Assembly: GCA_002498185.1 (NCBI GenBank)
Contig: DAGO01000116.1
Coordinates: 1-17,953, forward strand
DNA length: 17,953 nt
Source of the DNA: Euryarchaeota archaeon UBA10
GTDB lineage: Archaea; Thermoplasmatota; Poseidoniia; Poseidoniales; Poseidoniaceae
Direction of reading: 5' to 3'
The notes beneath the pieces were generated by a model that saw only the letters and a program-made list of their open reading frames with translations, was not told the origin of the DNA and searched no databases. A program made the translations under genes and the position numbers. This document shows, in pieces, positions 13,808-17,953 of the stretch. The first letter of the stretch is position 1, and each line of letters opens with the position of its first letter.

Positions 13808-14875
13808 ATGGCCAGTGAGATCGCCCCGCCCGAAGAAGGCGAGGCTGAAGGTTGCATTCAATGCCAGAAAGGTAGCAAATTAGTACTCTTCGTTACTGGT
13901 CGCTGCCATTGGGGATGCGATTACTGCCCTCTATCTGATAACCGTAGAGAATCGCCAGACATGTTCGCAAATGAAAGACGTTGTACCAACTTCGATGAGG
14001 TAATCGAGGAAGGCAGGGCAATGAAGGCCACAGGAACGGGCATCACCGGAGGTGACCCGATGCTAGATTTCGACAAAACTGTGGAGGCTGTCAAAGCACT
14101 CAAGTTGGCATTTGGTAGTGAACATCACATCCATTGTTACACGTCGATTCCAATAAAACCTGAACAAGCAACTGAACTTGGTGAAGCTGGACTTGACGAA
14201 ATAAGATTCCACCTTCTAGACCTGAGCCTTGAAAGATATCTGGAATCGGTAACTGCTGCAGACAAAGCAGGAATCTGCGTGGGTATTGAATTACCCGCAG
14301 AGCCTGATAAAGAAGATAAGTTACTAGCATTACTAGATGAGTTGAACGATTCTCCAGTCCGTTTCCTTAATCTGAATGAGTTAGAAATCACGGTTGGTAA
14401 CCAAGCTAATATGGATGTCAGAGGATTCAACCTCGCAGGTGGAATTACCGCCGCTGCTGATGGCTCAGCAGAGCTTGGAATAAAATTGAAAGAAGTAGCC
14501 AAGGGCATGAGTTTCCACGTAAAGTTCTGCACTGCAACCTACAAGGATGCTGGACAACTGAGGAACAGGTTCAGGCGTAGAGGCGAGGCAACCTTGCGCC
14601 CTTACGAAATCCTCTCAGATGATGATACTATTCTGTTCGGGGCAATACCTTGCTCCCTCGAAGATGCCTCAGATGATGTAAATGAGTTGTCTGAAACCTT
14701 GGGTTTGATTGATGGTTGGATTAGATATGATGCTTCAACGCAAAGAATCGAATTCCCCCTATCCGCTGCTGAAGAAATAGCAGAGCACCTTACTGTACCG
14801 GTGATGATGATTGAAGTTCACCCAACACACGAAAGACTCGAAGTTGGTTCTGTTCACCTGAACAGTGCGCGGTAA
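13808..14875 (+). CDS. Archaeal radical SAM protein, COG2108-like (PflA-related)
   Basis: Predicted iron-sulfur enzyme that cleaves S-adenosylmethionine to start radical chemistry; the substrate is unknown. Counting from the ATG at 13808 (355 aa), TGRCHWGCDYCPLS holds the CX3CX2C cluster ligands Cys33, Cys37 and Cys40. Just before it is a further CIQC pair (Cys16, Cys19). ITGGDPML supplies the SAM-binding GGDP motif, and HIHCYTS and LDEIRFHL match the core barrel strands of this archaeal family. The C-terminal third holds further conserved-looking text (GAIPCSLED, VHPTHERLEV). TTG at 13775 and GTG at 13796 are possible upstream starts but add a segment lying on the likely promoter. It follows pdxT in the same direction, 60 bases on, with a palindrome between, so it may have its own promoter. 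Confidence 0.8.
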   Translation: MASEIAPPEEGEAEGCIQCQKGSKLVLFVTGRCHWGCDYCPLSDNRRESPDMFANERRCTNFDEVIEEGRAMKATGTGITGGDPMLDFDKTVEAVKALKLAFGSEHHIHCYTSIPIKPEQATELGEAGLDEIRFHLLDLSLERYLESVTAADKAGICVGIELPAEPDKEDKLLALLDELNDSPVRFLNLNELEITVGNQANMDVRGFNLAGGITAAADGSAELGIKLKEVAKGMSFHVKFCTATYKDAGQLRNRFRRRGEATLRPYEILSDDDTILFGAIPCSLEDASDDVNELSETLGLIDGWIRYDASTQRIEFPLSAAEEIAEHLTVPVMMIEVHPTHERLEVGSVHLNSAR

Positions 14876-14892
14876 ATGGTTCGAAACTCTAG

Positions 14893-14898
14893 TTTATA
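14893..14898 (+). promoter_or_regulatory. TATA box of the photolyase gene (leaderless promoter)
   Basis: TTTATA lies 24 to 29 nt before the ATG at 14922, matching archaeal promoter spacing with transcription starting at or near the start codon. An earlier ATG at 14909 opens only a seven-codon frame and is not the start. Confidence 0.65.
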
Positions 14899-14921
14899 CT
14901 AGCCCCGCATGACAATTTCCT

Positions 14922-16439
14922 ATGGCAGTTGATGTCGTATGGTTCAAGAAAGACCTGCGCACATATGACCATATCCCCCTCATTGAAGCCACGAAATCTG
15001 GTAACAAAGTTCTGTGCTTGTATGTTTTAGAACCAGAGAGATTAGAACTTGATGACGTGGATCCAATTCACATCGAATGGGAACTAGAAAATGCAATAGA
15101 GTTGTCAAAATGCCTAGGGAAGATTGGCGGAGATTTACATTTTGCAACTGATGACATGATAACTACACTTGAGAAAATAAATTTAGATTATGGGATTTCA
15201 AGATTATTGTCACATGAGGAAACAGGAAATTCTTGGTCATATCAAAGGGATAAGTTGGTCCAAAATTGGTGCCGAAATCAGGGTATTGACTGGATAGAAT
15301 ATCCCACAAATGGAGTCATTCGAAAGTTGAAAGACAGGGATTTATGGAAAAGGAAAAGAGATGCGAGAATGCGAGAAAATCTCTACGAGCCACCTGAGAT
15401 AACCAACCATGCTGAATTCCATGGAGATGCGCCCTCGATGATTGCACTGGGGCTAAATCCTAGAAAACTAACAAACTACCCTGTTCCTGGTCAAAGTGCA
15501 GCCTTCGGAAGACTAGAATCGTTCTTGAATGAAGAAGCAAAGCAATTCCAGTGGGCGATATCAAGTCCTACTCTTGCAGTGAAACATGGCTCAGGGCTCT
15601 CACCTTATCTCACAGTAGGAGCGATTTCCATGAGAAGAGTAGTACAAGCAACCAACGTTCGAATGGAATATATTAGAAAAAACAAGGCCGAACTCGATGG
15701 CCCCACAGTTTGGTTGAAAAGTTTGGGATCATTCAGAAAAAGACTAGCGTGGCGGTGTCATTTCGTGCAAAAATTGGAAATGGAAGATAACTTAGATTTA
15801 GTTGCACAAAATCCTGTAATTGATGCTAATCTAATGAGGGTTTTAGATGAAGATAGATTCACAAGATGGAAGAATGGCACTACGGGTTGGCCGTTTTTGG
15901 ATGCATGTATGCGTCAGTTGTCAAGTACTGGATGGATTAATTTCCGAATGCGCGCAATGATTATGTCCGCTGCATCTTACAATTTATGGCTACCATGGAG
16001 AGAAACAGGCTGTCACTTGGCAAAGCAGTTTTTAGATTATGAGCCTGGAGTACACTGGTCACAAGTCGGAATGCAATCTGGGACTACCGGTATAAACACG
16101 ATTCGTGCCTACTCAATGACTAAGCAAGGCAGAGATCAAGACCCTGACGGCGATTACATTCGCAAGTGGGTACCTGAATTATCGATGGTTCCTACGCAAT
16201 ATATTCACGAACCTTGGGAAATGCCGAATGAATTGCAAGAGACAATTTCTTGCATCATTGGAGAACACTATCCTGCACCAATACTGGACGAGTTAGAAAG
16301 TAGGAAAGAAGGTATCAAGAGAAGTTATGCAGCCCGCTCTAGCAAGGAATCCCGAGACATCAGTAAAGCCGTTCTGAAAAAGCATGGCAGTAGAAGCAGG
16401 CCAAGAAAGAGAAGGAGTACTCAGAAAAAATTATTCTGA
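14922..16439 (+). CDS. Photolyase/cryptochrome-family flavoprotein
   Basis: Light-driven DNA repair enzyme or blue-light photoreceptor. Residues 1 to about 160 are the antenna-binding Rossmann domain (MAVDVVWFKKDLRTYDH start). Residues about 200-430 are the FAD domain, with SGLSPYLTVGAIS (224-236), TRWKNGTTGWPFLDACMRQL (314-333), GWINFRMRAM, and DPDGDYIRKWVPEL (407-420). The loop that carries NNxxWQW in E. coli photolyase reads EPGVHWSQVGMQSGTTG (374-390) here. Trp359 and Trp379 would match two of the electron-transfer tryptophans, while the outer one seems absent. A basic Ser/Arg/Lys tail (about 464-505, ending RPRKRRSTQKKLF) extends beyond the fold and could bind DNA. Length (505 aa) is slightly above average. 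It has its own leaderless promoter. Repair of CPD lesions is most likely, but the altered loop leaves room for another activity. Confidence 0.85.
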   Translation: MAVDVVWFKKDLRTYDHIPLIEATKSGNKVLCLYVLEPERLELDDVDPIHIEWELENAIELSKCLGKIGGDLHFATDDMITTLEKINLDYGISRLLSHEETGNSWSYQRDKLVQNWCRNQGIDWIEYPTNGVIRKLKDRDLWKRKRDARMRENLYEPPEITNHAEFHGDAPSMIALGLNPRKLTNYPVPGQSAAFGRLESFLNEEAKQFQWAISSPTLAVKHGSGLSPYLTVGAISMRRVVQATNVRMEYIRKNKAELDGPTVWLKSLGSFRKRLAWRCHFVQKLEMEDNLDLVAQNPVIDANLMRVLDEDRFTRWKNGTTGWPFLDACMRQLSSTGWINFRMRAMIMSAASYNLWLPWRETGCHLAKQFLDYEPGVHWSQVGMQSGTTGINTIRAYSMTKQGRDQDPDGDYIRKWVPELSMVPTQYIHEPWEMPNELQETISCIIGEHYPAPILDELESRKEGIKRSYAARSSKESRDISKAVLKKHGSRSRPRKRRSTQKKLF

Positions 16440-16441
16440 AA

Positions 16442-16960
16442 TTATTGCTCTGATGCCACCACAACCCTAGCTGGAATTAGGACTCTGTCTTTGTACATGT
16501 AACCAGACTCTAACTCATCGATAACAGTGTTAGCTGGGAAGTCGTCTGAGGGTGGAAGTGTAGTAATTGCTTCCATCTTGGTAGGGTCAAATTTACCACC
16601 CTTTGTCTCAATTTTTGAAACGCCGTCGCTGGATAATTCTGACCACATTTTTGTGCGAATAAGGGTTAATCCTTCATCCTCATTTACTGCTAGTGCACGG
16701 TCGATATCTGCCAAAACAGTCAGCATCTTCCTAGCCATTCCCATTCCGCCGTATTGGATTGCAGTGGCCTTTTCAGACATCAATCTCTTCCTGACATTTT
16801 GGATTTCAGCGTCGCGATATGAAATCTCTTTTTCTGCTGCTTCAGCACGTTGAAGTGCTTCAGTCAAAGGGTCGACCTCTTCGACCACTTCCTCGACGAT
16901 TTCTTCATCGATTGGAGCCTCAGTACTTGTATCGTCTACAACTACCTCTTCTTCGTCCAT
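16442..16960 (-). CDS. grpE: GrpE, nucleotide-exchange factor of DnaK
   Basis: Cochaperone that releases ADP from DnaK during protein folding and stress. The first 30 residues are an acidic, disordered tail (Glu/Asp-rich). Residues about 31-95 form the long dimer helix (YRDAEIQNVRKRLMSEKA). The β-wing domain follows with GGKFDPTKMEAI (121-132, where the family has F-P-x-x-HEA) and ESGYMYKDRVLIPARVVV (151-168), the GrpE signature with IPA for RPA. Length (172 aa) is typical. A GGAG ribosome-binding site lies five bases before the ATG. It starts 31 bases after the unknown upstream gene on the same strand and may be co-transcribed with it. dnaK and dnaJ are not in the window. Archaeal GrpE is generally thought to derive from bacteria. 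Confidence 0.88.
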   Translation of the reverse strand: MDEEEVVVDDTSTEAPIDEEIVEEVVEEVDPLTEALQRAEAAEKEISYRDAEIQNVRKRLMSEKATAIQYGGMGMARKMLTVLADIDRALAVNEDEGLTLIRTKMWSELSSDGVSKIETKGGKFDPTKMEAITTLPPSDDFPANTVIDELESGYMYKDRVLIPARVVVASEQ

Positions 16961-16965
16961 GTTAT

Positions 16966-16969
16966 CTCC
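16966..16969 (-). promoter_or_regulatory. Shine-Dalgarno site of grpE (GGAG)
   Basis: GGAG on the minus strand, five bases before the grpE ATG at 16960. It supports this start and translation from a message with a leader, such as one shared with the upstream gene. Confidence 0.5.
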
Positions 16970-16991
16970 AACCTCAAGTCATTTTTCAATT

Positions 16992-17651
16992 TCACGAATC
17001 TAAGAGATAACCTAAGTTCCAATCTCCATGCCCCCATAGTTTAGCATCAAGATGTTCGCGACCCAAAATTTGAACATACATTTTTTGATTTACTGCATGA
17101 TGAAGCGTCCTAGAATTTCTATCGTGTGCTTCAAAGGTTGGTATAATCCGAGGATCCTTTGATTCATCTAAGGTCTCACCCATGTCCTTTCTGCGCTGCA
17201 TCCAATCAGCGCATACTTTCTCGGAGTATTCAGATTCTCCCATCTGCGATAATGACTCTCTTACTTCATTCCATACTTCGTAAGAATACATGTCATCAAC
17301 ATGTTCTAGCTCTCTCCCTATTGCATTCTCGATGTATAGGAAACAGCGGCCTTCCCATGCTTCCCAGTGTCCAATGCTAACCCATTCAACTATCTTCAGA
17401 AGGGCATTGTGTGCATCATTCTGCGACAAAACATTACGAACAGTTCCGTCTCCAGAGATTTCATCTGCGAGGTCAAGAAATTCGGCTTCGCAATCAATAT
17501 CGAAGTCACGACCTAACCTAGAATCTGGTGCTGGACGTAGAGAGCGGAGAGAACTACTTTCCATTTGTGAAATGAAATGATTCCAGTCCATTTCGAGAAT
17601 CTGATTAAGGCCCTCTCCATCGACAAGATGGAGACGCATTTCGATTCCCAT
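16992..17651 (-). CDS. Unknown soluble protein, 219 aa
   Basis: I do not recognise the family. The product is acidic, without signal peptide or membrane segments, and rich in aromatic residues for its size: eight tryptophans, several in polar surroundings such as IVEWVSIGHWEAWEGR (87-102) and KLWGHGDWNLGYL (204-216). His/Asp/Arg-containing text such as AHDRNSRTLHHAV (175-187) may be functional. The fold looks mostly helical. Met1 (17651) and Met5 (17639) are both possible starts. It lies directly before grpE on the same strand (31-base gap) and is divergent from the DRG GTPase across about 120 bases. Full-length open frame and close packing with grpE support a real gene. Confidence 0.65.
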   Translation of the reverse strand: MGIEMRLHLVDGEGLNQILEMDWNHFISQMESSSLRSLRPAPDSRLGRDFDIDCEAEFLDLADEISGDGTVRNVLSQNDAHNALLKIVEWVSIGHWEAWEGRCFLYIENAIGRELEHVDDMYSYEVWNEVRESLSQMGESEYSEKVCADWMQRRKDMGETLDESKDPRIIPTFEAHDRNSRTLHHAVNQKMYVQILGREHLDAKLWGHGDWNLGYLLDS

Positions 17652-17758
17652 GATTGCTGCGAGTTAGGAGCCACTCATCAGTGCATCGGGGCTAAGTTCG
17701 CAGAGAAATGTACTGAAAATAGATAGCATTCAAGAATACCAATCCGTCCGTTCTGTAT

Positions 17759-17764
17759 AGGAGG
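17759..17764 (+). promoter_or_regulatory. Strong Shine-Dalgarno site of the DRG GTPase gene (AGGAGG)
   Basis: AGGAGG lies seven bases before the ATG at 17772. It is the best ribosome-binding site in the window and fixes that start. A transcript with a leader is implied; AT-rich sequence at 17715-17724 could hold its TATA box. Confidence 0.65.
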
Positions 17765-17771
17765 GCGTGCT

Positions 17772-17953
17772 ATGGCTACAATCAAAGAGCAGATTCAAGC
17801 CCTCTATGATGAGATAAATAAAACTCAGAAAAACAAGGCTACCAATGCTCACATTGGCAAATTGAAAGCCAAGATTGCGCAATTGAAACTCAAAGAAGAA
17901 AAGGCCGCAGCATCAGCAAAAGCAGCGGGCCCAGCCAAAGGGTTCGAAGTCAA
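17772..17953 (+). CDS. DRG-type (Obg superfamily) GTPase, N-terminal part only
   Basis: The first 60 codons are open to the window edge. The product begins MATIKEQIQALYDEINKTQK and continues KNKATNAHIGKLKAKIAQLK and a Lys/Ala-rich stretch ending GPAKGFEVK. This closely follows the N-terminal helical region of archaeal and eukaryotic DRG GTPases (developmentally regulated GTP-binding proteins), where the G-domain P-loop comes next. Those proteins bind GTP and associate with ribosomes. The nucleotide-binding motifs and TGS domain would lie beyond the window, so the call rests on the N-terminus alone. Confidence 0.8.
   Translation, partial: MATIKEQIQALYDEINKTQKNKATNAHIGKLKAKIAQLKLKEEKAAASAKAAGPAKGFEV

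Noticed and set aside
14909..14932. Earlier ATG before the photolyase gene
   Set aside because: It opens a frame of only seven codons before a stop and is out of frame with the photolyase.
1..17953. CRISPR arrays, insertion sequences, prophage or defence islands
   Set aside because: No regularly spaced repeats, transposase or integrase motifs, long terminal repeats or recognised defence genes were seen. Base composition looks even by eye.

Overview
The window looks like a chromosomal segment of a mesophilic euryarchaeon, most likely marine group II (Candidatus Poseidoniales, Thermoplasmatota) or a close relative. The call rests on several archaeal-type genes: a helix-turn-helix/ThiN regulator (ThiR type), an archaeal NMN adenylyltransferase (NadM), two archaellin-type class III signal-peptide proteins, a COG2108-like radical SAM protein and the N-terminus of a DRG-type GTPase. 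Two well-placed TATA boxes sit about 25 nt upstream of start codons, as in leaderless archaeal transcripts. Other genes carry GGTG- or GGAG-type Shine-Dalgarno sites. The lineage is inferred by family recognition; no search was run.

Layout. 1-113: start of an unidentified minus-strand gene. 114-527: AT-rich non-coding region, probably holding the control sites for what follows. 528-4757: four plus-strand genes forming a thiamine-uptake operon, thiR (regulator), thiB (binding lipoprotein), thiP (fused double permease) and thiQ (ATPase), nearly without gaps. 4907-6461: a two-gene unit of a small helical protein and a soluble SPFH/band-7-like protein with a long coiled coil. 6526-7254: a membrane PAP2/Aur1-like lipid phosphatase or phosphotransferase. 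7255-8001 (minus): an unknown secreted lipoprotein. It faces, across a shared divergent control region, two tandem archaellin-like proteins (8123-9346). 9349-13101 (minus): one transcription direction running from a class V aminotransferase into nadM, then a small two-helix membrane protein, then a membrane thioredoxin-CcdA fusion. 13181-14875: pdxT (PLP synthase glutaminase subunit) and a radical SAM protein. 14922-16439: a photolyase/cryptochrome-family protein. 16442-17651 (minus): grpE and an unknown tryptophan-containing protein. 17772-end: start of a DRG GTPase.

How the genes fit together. The thiamine operon is a clear unit: regulator plus a complete ABC importer. The thioredoxin-CcdA protein would move reducing power across the membrane to extracytoplasmic thiols. 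The aminotransferase uses PLP and stands back to back with pdxT, which supplies ammonia for PLP synthesis. Three convergent pairs end 0-2 nt apart, so the genome is tightly packed and those transcripts must terminate inside the opposing gene. No tRNA, rRNA, CRISPR array, insertion sequence or prophage was seen.

I did not find a clear undescribed defence or mobile system. The most promising unexplained parts are the helical/SPFH pair beside the PAP2 enzyme, the extra domain apparently nested inside the thioredoxin fold of the CcdA fusion, the orphan archaellin pair with its TGACTA palindromic control site, and the photolyase-like protein with an altered flavin-site loop and a basic tail.
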